Positions 42,226 to 52,878 of a DNA stretch of 64,000 nt are shown here, in pieces (the stretch's first letter is position 1; every line of letters begins with the position of its first letter). Source of the DNA: Metaphire vulgaris (lineage: Eukaryota > Annelida > Clitellata > Crassiclitellata > Megascolecidae); assembly GCA_018105865.1 (NCBI GenBank), contig CM030840.1, positions 8,500,006-8,564,005 of the forward strand. Reading direction: 5' to 3'. The position numbers and the translations under genes are program-made. Under the pieces are notes generated by a model. That model made no database searches. It worked only from the letters and a program-made list of their open reading frames with translations, and was not told where the DNA came from.

Positions 42226-42410
42226 TAGGGGTAGTAGTAGTAGTAGTAGTAGTAGCAGCAGCAGTAGTAGTAGTATTAGTGGTAGTAGTAGTAGTAGTTG
42301 TAGTGGTAAGTAGTTGCAATGGTAGTAGGATTAGTAGTAGTGATAGTGGTAATAGTAGTAGTAGCAGTTGTTGTTGTAGTGGTAGTAGTATTAGTATTAG
42401 TGGTAGTGGT
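42226..42410. repeat. (TAG)n array, left part
   Basis: Imperfect TAG/GTAGTGG array, interrupted at 42411 by a hAT element that duplicates GTAGTGGT. Confidence 0.9.
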
Positions 42411-43219
42411 CAGGGCTTTTTTTGTAAAAAAATATTTTCCAGAATGCAATAAAATATTTTCCGGAACCCAATATAATATTTTCCGGAACGCAATAGTCAA
42501 AAGTCAATTGTCAACATGACGTAGCGGCCAAACAGTTACTATAATGATTATAATCAATAAAACATTAAATTCATACATAGAAAATTTAGAACTATCTATA
42601 ATATTAAGATCCTTGCTCTGTATGTCTGTTACCTTCAAGCGTTCTGATTGGTTGGCTGTGTGAGCATTCTGATTGGTTGGCTGTGTGACGTTCTCATTCG
42701 TTACCTTCAAGCGTTCTGATTGGTTGGCTGGAGCGTTCTGATTGGTCGTTCTGGAACCTTAGGCTTCGCTGGCGAAACGGCGGCGGCGGCTTAACGGCGG
42801 CGTGAAGGGCCACGCCGGCGGCGTCGTTGCAGCATCATAGTGTGTACAACCCGTGAAGCGAACAGCGACACGAAGCTAACGGCCACGCGAAGCGTTTGAC
42901 GAAGCGTACGTTGCAGCGTCATAATGTGTACAACTAGCGAAGCAAACGGCGACGCAGGCTTAACGGCACCACGTGAAGCGTTTGACGGCGTCGTTGCAGC
43001 GTCAGAGCTTGGCTACGTGGCGTATGTACATCATTGAAACGTTATTCAGCAGCATGAATTCAATGATTGGGTTTTAGTATTATCCTGCACTGCGAGCAAA
43101 GCGAGCATCTTTCTAGTATCAGTTCTAAAATTTCTATTTATGAATTTAATGTTGCAAAAAATACGTCTTCAGATTTTCCGGAACGCCGTTCCGCCTCGTT
43201 CCGGCACAAAAAAGCCCTG
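42411..43219. mobile_element. Non-autonomous hAT inside the (TAG)n array, 809 bp
   Basis: Ends CAGGGCTTTTTT and AAAAAAGCCCTG are inverted repeats flanked by GTAGTGGT on both sides (42403-42410 and 43220-43227). It carries TTTTCCGGAACG near both ends and an internal inverted pair (42562-42594 and about 43123-43156) enclosing the repeat copy 42593-43119. Confidence 0.85.
42593..43119 (-). repeat. Repeat copy with tandem GATTGG motifs
   Basis: GTTCTGATTGGTTGGCTG-like units occur about four times between 42638 and 42750, followed by a GCGGCG-rich stretch and repeated GAAGCG/CGTTGCAGCGTCA motifs. It ends GCGAGCATCTTTCTAG. It is the inverse of 41451-41738 with about 240 extra bases. Confidence 0.75.
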
Positions 43220-43584
43220 GTAGTGGTAATAGTAGTAGTAGTGGTGGTAGTAGTAGTAGTATTAGTAGTGATGATAGTAGTAGTAGTGGTAATAGTAGTA
43301 GTAGTGGTAGTAGTAGTAGTAGTACAGGTAGTAGTAGTAGTAGTTGTTGTTTGTTGTTGTAGTGGTGGTAGTATTAGTAGTAGTAGTAGTAGTAGTAGTA
43401 GAGGTAGTTGTATGCAGTAGTAGTATTAGTTAGTAGTAACAGTAGTAGCTGTGGTAGTAGTAGTAGTAGTAGTAGCAGTGGTAGCAGCAGTGGATGTGGT
43501 GGTGGTGAGTATTGGTGGTGGTGGTGGTGGTAGTAGTGGTAGTGGTAGTGGTTGTTGTAGTGGTAGTGGTGGTGGTAGTGGTGT

Positions 43585-43646
<62 letters not shown>

Positions 43647-43753
43647 CAGGTAGTAGTAGTAGTTGTTGTTGTAGTGGTGGTAGTATTAGTAGTAGTAGTA
43701 GAGGTAGTTGTATGCAGTAGTAGTATTAGTTAGTAGTAACAGTAGTAGCTGTG

Positions 43754-43789
<36 letters not shown>

Positions 43790-43908
43790 TGTAGTGGTGG
43801 TAGTATTAGTGGTAGTGGTAATAGTAGTAGTAGCAGTAGTAGTAGTGGTAGTAGTATTAGTAGTAGTGGTAGTAGTATTAGTAGTAGTATTAGTAGTAGT
43901 GAGACGTT
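43220..43908. repeat. (TAG)n array with higher-order structure
   Basis: A 300-bp higher-order period is marked by GAGGTAGTTGTATGCAGTAG at 43401 and 43701, each followed by TATTAGTTAGTAGTAACAG. Long poly-Val or poly-Ser frames here are artefacts. At 43909 a GAGACGTTCGTCTC palindrome begins a 940-bp non-TAG segment. Confidence 0.9.
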
Positions 43909-44855
43909 CGTCTCAATATAGCTTGCATGCCGCTCTGCCACATACAGCGGCTTGTATTAGGAAGCTATATCTGGAGCCTGGCGGGGAGAGCAAGGGCTGA
44001 TGGGAGAGGAAGCTGAGCCAGGCGGCTGGAGATAACGCCTGGGCGGGTAGCCGGGAAATCGATAAAAGCCTCGAAGGAAGGAAGGAAGCTCTCTGGGTTT
44101 TGACTCTTCTGGTGGATGCGCTCGAGTTCGATGAGCTGGGAGGAATCGTGTCTAAGGGGCCATTTGGGAGGCACGATGTCGGTGGAAGAGCTGAAGGACA
44201 GGACAAGAGAAGCAAAGAGGAACAGAGGGCAGTGAAGCGGGAGGCTGAGAGCTGCATGCGGCAGCATCTTACTGAGGAACGAAAGTCCTAGAAGACGTGA
44301 AATATTACAGCCTTGATGAGGGAAGTTTACATTTTTGCATCGCATTCTGCTTTTACATGTTGCATTGCTGAATCGTCTTATTACTCGCTGTAGTTTAATT
44401 AGTTTGCATGGCATATTTTAATGATGCTTGATTATTGTGCCTCTTGTGCTGTGGAGAAATAGTAGCCGTTGAGGTGGACATTATGATAGATGTAAGGTTT
44501 ATTTGTGAGCTTATCTTCAATGCCTGTGTAAAGCATCTTAAGCTCATGAACTATTACGACATTTCCATGTGACTTTGCAATTTCAGGATTACTCTTAGCG
44601 ACGCCATTCTTTTATATGTGCACTTCTCCTTGATTATATTGTGTTTCTTTCATTATATGCGTATTCATTACGGCCAGAGTTGTTGAATTTATGTAGTCAG
44701 TGCGAGTCAATTCCCCTGCTCTCGCACAGAGCAGGCTTACCTGCAGGACTTATTAAGCTAGATCTGCAGCATATCGGGCCATCCTGGACAAGAGAAGCAA
44801 ATTTAGCCGACGTAGAAGGCCCCACATCGTATATAGAAAAGAGGCAGTACGTCAC
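43909..44855. other. Non-TAG segment between two (TAG)n blocks
   Basis: It starts GTGAGACGTTCGTCTC and ends near TACGTCAC, followed again by AGTAG repeats. This suggests an insertion, but the ends match only weakly (GTGA-GACG, CGTCAC). It holds no recognisable gene; it has open but low-complexity frames on both strands. Confidence 0.35.
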
Positions 44856-44961
44856 AGTAGTAGTAGTGGTAATAGTAATAGTAGTAGTAGTAGTAGTAGA
44901 GATAGTTTTATACAGTAGTAGTATTAGTTAGTAGTAACAGTAACAGTTAGTAGTAACAGTG

Positions 44962-45010
<49 letters not shown>

Positions 45011-45032
45011 AGGTAGTTGTATGCAGTAGTAG
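44856..45032. repeat. (TAG)n array, right part
   Basis: It contains two further variants of the higher-order marker (at about 44899 and 45011). Confidence 0.9.
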
Positions 45033-45042
45033 TGGCTGAAAT

Positions 45043-45619
45043 CGGATCAGGACAACTGGGTACCACCAATTGGGCCCCGGACAACTGGGCCCGGCTTATG
45101 GGTAACGGGACATCTGGGCCCTGGACATCTGGGCCCCATATAATAGGGAAAGAGAGAATGGTGCTTCTGGTTGTGCTATCAAAATCAGAATAGGCAACGA
45201 CTATTCTTGTATACCGGCTTTATGCTTAAAAATCATGTGAGTTAAAAGAATTGTACTCAATTTGTAGCCGATGACAGGGCTTGCAGAAGACTTCCCGCAG
45301 TTATTCACTACTACAGGGATACAGCGAAGCCTCAGTTCTTCTTAAGTCCATATAAGCCCGTAGTAACTATACTTTGCATTTACGATCAAAGAAATAGCAC
45401 TTCCCATTAAGAATTTGTACTCAATTTGTAGCCGATGACAGGGTTTAAAGAAGACCGCCCTAAGTTACAATGAACCATCAGTTGTTATCGAGTCCAGTTC
45501 GATGGCGAGGGGCCAAGATGTCCAGTACCCAGATGTCCCGTTACCCAAATGTCCCATTACCCAAATGCCGGGTCCAGTTGTCCAGGGCCCAATCGGCGGT
45601 ACCCAGTTGTCGCATACCG
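45043..45619. mobile_element. Inverted-array element built of GGACAWCTGGG motifs, 577 bp
   Basis: Termini CGGATCAGGACAACTGGG and, inverted, CGGTATGCGACAACTGGG; arms of about 100 bp (45050-45144 and 45508-45611) each hold several GGACAACTGGG or GGACATCTGGG units. A 9-bp duplication GGCTGAAAT flanks it (45034-45042 and 45620-45628). The interior has a direct repeat, ACTCAATTTGTAGCCGATGA, at about 45253 and 45420. No ORF is recognisable. Confidence 0.75.
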
Positions 45620-45624
45620 GGCTG

Positions 45625-45890
45625 AAATATTTTGGCCACATGACAAGAATGAGTGGCAACTGGTACCCATAAGTGGCACTAATTGGAAGAGTAGATGGCA
45701 CAGAGGTTAGTGTTGGCCAAGGAAAAGATTAATAGATATGATAAAGGAGAACTGCACTGAAAGAGGACTCTACATCATTGAGGCACAAAGAGCATTGGCT
45801 AATTGAGAAGCATGGAGATCCATATAGAAACAATTACAGCGTGCAAAGGCAGCACTACGACAATAAGAAGAATTTAATGGCTTTATGATT
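45625..45890 (+). pseudogene. RTE-like C-terminal fragment
   Basis: It reads KYFGHMTRMSGNWYP, VALIGRVDGTEV and, after stops, TALKEDSTSL with HWLIEKHG. This matches the FGH..RM and R.DGTR...PR block of RTE-like C-termini. From 45891 to 46690 only AT-rich sequence and a GTGCTATATAAATGA motif are seen. Confidence 0.55.
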
Positions 45891-46699
45891 ATTGTAATAA
45901 AAAACAATAAAAAAATGTTTGAACAATTGAAAGGCTGCGAGTTTTGTGTGGCAATTTTTGGGAAATACGCGAGACTCAGAGGTCCTAAATAATCGAGGGA
46001 AATGCAGAAATTCCCCATTTATGTGCCTAAATTTCCCATTTATTGGCCACATATTTGTGGAAGTTATGGTGTTTTTTGGTGCAAAAAGGCTGACAAGCAA
46101 AAAAGGCCATACAGACAGGTGTGCTAATACCCTGTAAATCTACCAGTATGCCTAATTTAGAAAAATAGCAAAAAGCAAAAAGTGCTATATAAATGATGAA
46201 AATAGCTTTAAAATGTGGATAAAATTACAGCACATTTGTGCAGAAATTGCACATGTGGAGAAAACAGCTGAAAATGCAGCACATTAAAAAAATTTGTTAA
46301 ATATGCAATCGCATAATCACATCAAACTCACAGACCTAACGTACATTATACCACAGTATCTACACACTATTACCAACGATGTCAACTACCTAACTTTAGG
46401 TCGTTTGTGTAAGTGCCAAATTTTAATTAAATATTTCACTTCATTAATTAAATATTTCACTTCACTTCCTTATGGACCATCACCAGATGCAGGGATCAGG
46501 TGCCAAAAATACTGAATGCACTGAATCACCCTACTCCCCATTAGTAGATCTTTGCAAAATCAATAGACATCTTTGAATCTGTTACTACAAAATTCTCTGG
46601 ATTGCTTAAAGCCTTTTCCCAATTCAATGAATTGGCATGAGCATTTTTATAAAATGGACAATTTCACAATCTGTAGGCAACAATCGCAACATACATGCA

Positions 46700-47935
46700 A
46701 ATTCTTTCATCATCATCATCATCATAGTTGCTTTCTGCCAGCTCATTAGCAGCAATAGCTACACACAAAACTTTTCCATTTATCTTTTTCCATTGTTAGT
46801 CTCATTCCATCTATTATTGATGTCTGATATCTTTCTTTGATGTTATCTATCCACTTTTTCCTGGGCCTTCCTCTTCCTCTCTTGCCTTCTATGTATGTGT
46901 AGAGTGCTTTATATGGGAGTCTGTTGTTTTCCATTCTATTTACATGTCCATACCACCCAAGTCTTTTTATTCTGATTTTAGGGCATAACCGATAATCGGA
47001 TCGGTTATTGGTATCGGCCGATAAATGCCAAAAAATGATAAATCGGAATTGGCAATACGCGGGCCACCGATTCCGATAAAACCATGGAGATTAAATGTAT
47101 ATTTTAAATAATTATAAAGAGCGCTAAGTTACTAAAATTCGCTAACGGGGAGCGATAACTAACTAGAATTCGCCAACGGAGGAGTGCTTAATACTTATAA
47201 ATAGCGCTAACTAATGCATTCGCCAATGGACGAACGCTCAATACTTATAAATAGCGCTAACTAACTAATGCATTCGCCAATGGAGGAGCACTTAATACGC
47301 GCGAAATAATTGGAATTCGCTAACGGGAGCGATAAATGCCAGTAACTAGAAATCACAAATGACAGAGTGCTATAGGCTTTATGTAATAAGTAAGTAAGCA
47401 AGTAAAGATGAAATTTCTATAGCGCTGCCCGAGAGCTTAGCGCAATGCACCAGCTTATTCACAAGCACTCAATCTGGGTAAATGCATAGTCTGTAATTCA
47501 TAGTCCGTGGTAGTCAAGGTTGTATAAAAAATATAAAAAATATAAAATATAAAATGAACAACACCAAACACCAGACTTTTGTATTTCTTTTATTACGCAA
47601 TTTGTTATGCATTCAATGACATCTTTTTTAGCGCAATCATTACTTAGAACCATTTTACTAAGAGGTTAGGATTAGATAACTTAAACATTTATTAATCGGT
47701 ATCGGAATCGGCCAATATAAAATCCCAATTTATCTGAATCGGTAAGTTTCTCATATCGGTTGTGCCCTATCTGATTTTATCTATTATTGTCTCTTTCATC
47801 CCCAGTCTTTTCCTGATGTCTTCATTTCTTATTCTTTGTAATCTGCTTACTCCAAATATCTTTCTCAAACAATTCATTTCTGCCACCAACAGTCTGTTTT
47901 CATCTGCTCTTTTTAATATCTTTTTAACATTTAAT
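46700..47935 (-). pseudogene. RTE-like 3' end, split by a hAT element
   Basis: The minus strand, once the hAT is removed, reads an RTE C-terminus: LFNKLFRKIFGVSRLQR-like text (47905-47775), then TWYGHVNRMENNRLPYKALY, IEGKRGRGRPRKKWIDNI and KERYQTSIIDGMRLTMEKD (46960-46775). The tail on the plus strand is (CAT)n at 46709-46726. It is the same family as 26080-27660 and the 52440-52660 fragment. Confidence 0.7.
46979..47769. mobile_element. hAT-like element with TAGGGCATAACC ends, 791 bp
   Basis: Ends TAGGGCATAACC and GGTTGTGCCCTA are inverted repeats (one mismatch) with a perfect 8-bp duplication TCTGATTT (46971-46978 and 47770-47777). The subterminal parts repeat ATCGG/CCGAT motifs. The middle has three degenerate units with AATTCGCTAACGGGAGCGAT or ATTCGCCAATGGA, and a TATAGCGCTGCCCGAG L2-type 3'-end motif near 47410. 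Confidence 0.85.
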
Positions 47936-48199
47936 ATGATTAGTAAATTATATTAAATAGAGACTACGCTAGGGGGGCTCTGTAGCTGCCCACTGGTAAA
48001 TGTACCTGTCATTTAAATTCTGATTTTTCCTTGGATTTATTGCGTGAGCGGGACTGTGTGACGGTTGATTGAAGGGATTCAGAGGTTGTGACAGACTGAG
48101 TCGACCAAGGAGTCCCCTCAATGCGTCCTATGCTGAATCGTTCGTTGTATTTTCAATCAGACTTGAATTCGTTGGCAGCCATTGTCTTGAATTAATGAG

Positions 48200-49603
48200 C
48201 TTGCTAGATGGACTTGGTGTTAACTTCTCAACATGCACCTGTACTCTTGTGAAGAACTGTTCAGACTTCGACTAGCTGCGCATGTGCGTCTTGCGGTAAA
48301 CATTCGCCATCAACTGAAGCGCCTTTTCTTCAGACCGACCCATTGGAGGGTTGGTTGCAGGGGTCAACGGGGAGGAAGAAGACTGCAGAGATCGATTGGA
48401 GTCAAATCTCATGCCTTCAGACAACCTAAGGGTGAAGTGCGATCGCATTTTGAACGTGACAATCGAAGTGCTCAGCGGCTGCTTTTGTACCCCCGGATGC
48501 AACGCCACCTGAACTTTCAATCTAGAGAACTAAGGCTTGGACTCCAGAATGTTCGGTCAATAGAAAACAAGATTGAAAACGTTTAGGATCTGTTTGAGGA
48601 CCACTGTTTACACGTACTAGCCCTGACGGAGACTTGGCACCAGGACTCAAACTCTGTCGCCATCAAGTGGCTCCGGGGCTCGGGTCTGAACGTCGTGGAA
48701 GCTGCTCGCCCAGTAGATAGCCACTCTCGTCAGATGGAAGCCAATTTTGTCAATCATGGTGGATTGGCGATTGTCTCAAGGGAGGAGACTACCATAGGGA
48801 AATTTACCACCAAGCTCAAACCGACAACGTTTGAACATCTATGCTGTTGGATTGGAGGCGAGCTTGGACCCATGATCCTGGTTGCTATCCACCGACCAAG
48901 ATCCCAGCCTATAAGTGACTAGTTTTATGAGGAATTTGCTGCACTTCTTGAATCGCTAGCGACTTACAACTGCCGATGCTGTCTTGCGGGCAACTTCAAT
49001 ATACACCTCGAGAACCCCATGGACAGTGCGAGTCGGAACTTCAGTTGGATCCTGGATATGTTTGACTTGAGGCAGTGTATGACTGAGCCAACCCATGACC
49101 TAGGTAGGCTTCTGGATGCTGTCATTGTGCCCAGTGACTTTGAACCGGCGGAAATTAAGATCAATGAGACGTGTCTATCAGACCACAAGATGGTATTCTG
49201 GACTACTCAGATTACGTGTCCCCCTCCAGAGTTTAAGACTGTAAAACAAAGGAATTGGAGACAATTCAATCAAGAGCAATTTACACTGCAGCTCCAGGAA
49301 TCTGAGCTCTGTTCACCTGTTATGCCAGGAAAGACCGTATCTGAACTGGTTGAGTGTTACCGCACAGTGATCACAAACATTCTTGATGACCTGGCTCCAG
49401 AGACCGTGAAAAGGGTACGCGTTAGACCCTATCTTCCGCTCTATGATGAGGATTGTCAACAGGAGCGGCGAGTAGCACGGAGGGTTGAGAGAGTCTACAG
49501 AAAGGCCAAAGGCACTGCCAAAGAAACTGAAACACTAACAGAATGGCGCTCTGCAATAAGATGCAGCAGGCGGCTAGTGAAGATAAAAGGCAGGGATCAC
49601 TGA
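48200..49603 (+). pseudogene. L2-like ORF2 endonuclease and connecting region
   Basis: AP-endonuclease motifs in order: LRLGLQNVRSIENKIENV (48530-48585), LALTETWHQDSNS (about 48620), GGLAIVSREETT (48760), CLAGNFNIHLE (48984-49016), then RLLDAVIVPSDFE and CLSDHKMVFW (49080-49200). Two stops, at 48583 and 48920, break it. The connecting region WRQFNQEQFTLQLQE and ERRVARRVERVYRKAKGTA runs to a stop at 49603. Normally TETW is preceded by intact reading; the Glu, Asp-Asn and Asp-His catalytic pairs are all visible, so decay is by stops rather than by loss of the active site. Confidence 0.75.
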
Positions 49604-50009
49604 CGGCAAAGAATACTCTCAGCAGAATCTGATTCGAAGGGATCATGGAAAGCTCTAAATGTGCTACTTGGGGAGGGAAATGACAGTGCTGGCCAATGTC
49701 CTGGCTTCAGTGCTGAGGACTTCCATCGCCACATAGATGAGAAGATTGAGGGAATACGGACCAAGACAGCAATGGCTGGTCCAGCGACATTCTCCACATA
49801 TAATGGCCCTCATCTCACGGAGTTTCTCCCCTGACGCTGGAGCTGGAGGAGGTGACCGCCATTGTCAAGGCGTCCCAAAACAAGCAAAGTCCGGCTGACC
49901 CACCGCCTTTGTAGCTCCTAAAGGACTCAATTGGAGTGCTGGCTCCTTTCCAGAAGGAGCTTATGACTGTCACACTAGAGACAGGGGAGCTCTAGTCTAC
50001 CATTTGTAT

Positions 50010-51100
50010 CGAAGCTGCTCGAGAAGATTGTCAATAAACAACTGATAGGTTTCCTGAGTGTGAACGGCCTGAAGCCTCAAGACCAATCAGCCTATCGTCG
50101 TGGGTACTCTACGGAAACGGCACTTCTAAACATCTTCAACGATGTGGGTGATGCGATAACGAATGGACGAGTCACACTCCTCTGCCTCATCAACCTCTTG
50201 GCCGCGTTTGATACTGTGGACCACCAGATCCTTATCCGCTGACTGGAGACATCGTATGGAATGACTGGTCGCTCTCTACTCTGGATCACGAACTATATCA
50301 CAGACCAGACGCAGTCGGTCTGGCATAATGGCCACATGTCGGTGAGGCATAGTGTTTGTTCTGGTGTCCCACAAGGGTCTGTTCTGGGCCCATTGCTCTT
50401 TATCCTGTACATGGCAGATATGAGGGCAGTCATCAGGACCTTCGGGCTGACATCGCATAGCTATGCTGATGACGGGCAGATATGTTCTTCCTGCCTGTCG
50501 GATGATATGGATAAACTTCACGAGCGGTTTATGCAATGCATATCAGCTGTTACAAAGTGGACAGAAGAGAACCACCTTGCCCTAAATCCAGCCAAGACAG
50601 AACTCTTATGGATGTGTACCCCCAGAAGAAAGAGCCTAATAAGTAATGAACCCTTCAAAGTGGACGATGTGACCATCGTCCCTCTGATAGCCTATGGCTC
50701 CTTGGGGTACACTTGGATGAGACTCATTTGATGCCCATATAAACGACCTGATACGTTGATGTCACTATCAACTGCGGAGAATCAGAATGGTCCATCGATA
50801 CCTACCAGTCACTGCAGCAGTCCAACTTGTCCGAGTCTTTGTACTGGCGAGGATGGACTACTGCAATAGTGTGCTACTGGGTCTCCCGGACACTAAGCTG
50901 AGTCGCCTGCAGTCCGTACTAAACCTCGCTGTGCAGATCGTCTTTGGTTGTCGTTGGACTGACCACATTACACCACTATTCAGAGACCATCTCCACTGGC
51001 TTCGGGTCCCAGAGCGGATAGTATACAAGCGCTGCTGGTTGACTTTTCTGGTGCTACACAACCCGTACTGCCCCAACTACCTGGTCGCACTAGTGCATAG
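50010..51100 (+). pseudogene. L2-like reverse transcriptase
   Basis: Blocks: FVSKLLEKIVNKQLIGFL, QSAYRRGYSTETALLNIF, motif A LCLINLLAAFDTVDHQIL (Asn in place of the usual Asp), then a TGA at 50240. Next come GVPQGSVLGPLLFILYMAD, motif C HSYADDGQICSS and NPAKTELLWMCTPRR, to a stop at 50731. A shifted frame resumes with HRYLPVTAAVQLVRVFVLAR, MDYCNSVLLGLPDTKLSRLQ and DHITPLFRDHLHWLRVPERI up to the hAT at 51103. Motif A change, in-frame TGA and frameshifts indicate a dead copy. Confidence 0.8.
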
Positions 51101-51102
51101 AG

Positions 51103-51792
51103 CAGTGGTTCCCAAACTTTTTCGGTCAGCGTACCCCTTCAGACATTTTTCAAAAATCCGTGTACCCCTAATTTTCAAAGTAAATTTAAGGAAGCACGCT
51201 TTCGATTTTTAAAAGCATAAACATGGTATCTGAATCATGAAATTTAATAATGTCTTCAAACCTACATGTAATCGGACTGCATTAGCCATAATCATTAACT
51301 AGTTACTAGACCTACTAGGTTTTATTAAAGCTTATTAGAATAAAAATATTGTACTTGTAGCATTCAAAGTTAAACTTGCATAACCTATCGGTCAAATGAA
51401 AACAATAAAATGAACCAATGAGACGGATGAGGTTGCATCTCATCAGCCAGTTTCGAGAATCTTGGCTGCGTCTTTGATCCACACAGGGCGATTTTTAAAT
51501 ATGCAGCGCTGACCAAGGAAGAGTCCAATATCACAAGGTTAAGGTTAAACTTTAAACTTATAGCGAGGGGTGACGGGTTACAGGAGTCCAAAAGGTCTAC
51601 ATCTGTCACTGCAGTTTGAGAAAATCAAATCCAATAACAATTTTTTAGAACTTTTGCAAATATTGTGAAATTTGTTACTATCAAACATCAGTGCATAAGA
51701 ATTCCACTGACTTTCCACTTTCCGCCGCGTACCCCCTAGGAAGTCCATTTTGTACCCCTGGGGGTACACATACCACCGTTTGGGAACCACTG
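51103..51792. mobile_element. Non-autonomous hAT, 690 bp
   Basis: Ends CAGTGGTTCCCAAAC and GTTTGGGAACCACTG are perfect inverted repeats. The duplication is GCATAGAG (51095-51102) versus GCAGAGAG (51793-51800). It has subterminal GTACCCC/GGGGTAC motifs on both sides. It splits the L2-like ORF close to its end. Confidence 0.9.
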
Positions 51793-51799
51793 GCAGAGA

Positions 51800-52018
51800 G
51801 TGATGTCAAACGAGCGGCGATCGCACCTACGATCCAGTAATCAGGCCAGGCTTCTTGTCCCTCCTCCATCCAAGACTGCAAAGTTTGGAGAAAAATCTTT
51901 CACATGTGGGAACCCGATTCTGTGGAACTCTCTGCCAGATGATGTAACTAAAGCTGATTCCGCCGGACTTTTCGCTAGGAATTTAAAAACTTATTTATTC
52001 AGACTTGGATTTTATTGA
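51800..52018 (+). pseudogene. L2-like C-terminus after the hAT
   Basis: NERRSHLRSSNQARLLVPPP, FGEKSFTCGNPILWNSLP and LKTYLFRLGFY then a stop: the same C-terminal block as at 3400-3621 and 14035-14271. Confidence 0.8.
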
Positions 52019-52076
52019 TGCGTGTAAGCGCTCTTGTTGTAGGCATCAGTCTTGCTATTATGCTATAGAAATTGTC

Positions 52077-52115
<39 letters not shown>

Positions 52116-52126
52116 TTCTTTCTTAC

Positions 52127-52301
52127 CCAAGAATAAATTGAAGTGATGATTGTGCAAAATCCTCCATTGATGAAGTTAAAATAAACATCTTTTTATTTCC
52201 AGCTCTAAGTTTCTGTAGCCATTCCCTTAAAGCATTGCTACATTTCTGAACATACAAACCAGTTTCATCTTTCCATTTTGGAAAGAAATGTCCATTGTGT
52301 G
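52127..52301 (-). CDS. NT5DC1: NT5DC1-like protein, exon with HAD motif II
   Basis: The acceptor is TATCTTAG|CA (AG at 52303-52302) and the donor CTTGG|GTAAGA (GT at 52126-52125). The 175-bp exon reads HNGHFFPKWKDETGLYVQKC, then NALREWLQKLRAGNKKMFIL, TSSMEDFAQSSLQFILG. This aligns with GIYFPEI..DPGRYL, KWLRQLKNAGKILLLITSS and CEYILG of human NT5DC1 as I recall it. The TS in FILTSS is HAD motif II. The GG at its end completes a Gly codon with the first base of the 36568 exon, so phase is kept. Its first two bases pair with the single base left by 52935-52879. Confidence 0.87.
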
Positions 52302-52437
52302 CTAAGATAAAAATGGAAAATATTGAAAGACTGAAAATATTAATTTATAATAAGAATACAATTATAATTTTACACAAAATGAGGACAAATTCGCAATTGA
52401 ATTTTCACCATAGTACCACATTGTAACAATAAAGTAT

Positions 52438-52439
<2 letters not shown>

Positions 52440-52531
<92 letters not shown>

Positions 52532-52660
52532 GTTGCTTTCAGCTCATTAGCGCAAATAGCTAGACACAAAACTTGTCCATTTATCTTTTTCCATTGTTAA
52601 TCTCATTCCATCTATTATTGTCATTTGATATCTTTTGAAGTCTTCTTTGATGTTAAAAGT
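52440..52660 (-). repeat. RTE 3' end with expanded (ATC)n tail
   Basis: About 93 bp of pure (ATC)n (52440-52532) lead into GTTGCTTTCAGCTCATTAGC and CCATTTATCTTTTTCCATTG, which match the RTE 3' end at 46720-46800. The microsatellite is the element's own tail, expanded. Confidence 0.85.
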
Positions 52661-52878
52661 GCGTTTAAAAAGAGTCTGTTAAAAGTATAATAAAAATCTG
52701 ATTTCATTATATTAAATAATTGACAGAAGAACAATGATAAATCTTTTAAAATTTGCAACATTAACAAGTTATTGTAACAAGCTATTGAATGCATGCTATG
52801 GCTATTATATAATAGCTGTCATGGTTTCTGAATGTCTGGAACATCCTAGTAGCTGCAAGTCACTGATCTAACATTTAC

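Larger units (their letters stand above)
48060..52113 (+). mobile_element. L2/CR1-like non-LTR retrotransposon, nearly full length, split by a hAT
   Basis: Endonuclease, RT and C-terminal regions lie in order and it ends in a (TAA)n tail (52076-52113). Several stops and shifts make it inactive. The tail ends 14 bp from the splice donor of the NT5DC1-like exon at 52127. A target duplication was not identified. 47936-48060 shows nothing else. Confidence 0.8.

Noticed and set aside
43067..44000. Long Val-only or Ser/Gly-rich ORFs across the TAG array, on both strands
   Set aside because: They follow directly from the triplet repeat, which is open in all frames; no start context or homology.
42226..45032. 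CRISPR-like spaced repeats
   Set aside because: Eukaryotic microsatellite; no constant direct repeats with unique spacers and no cas genes.
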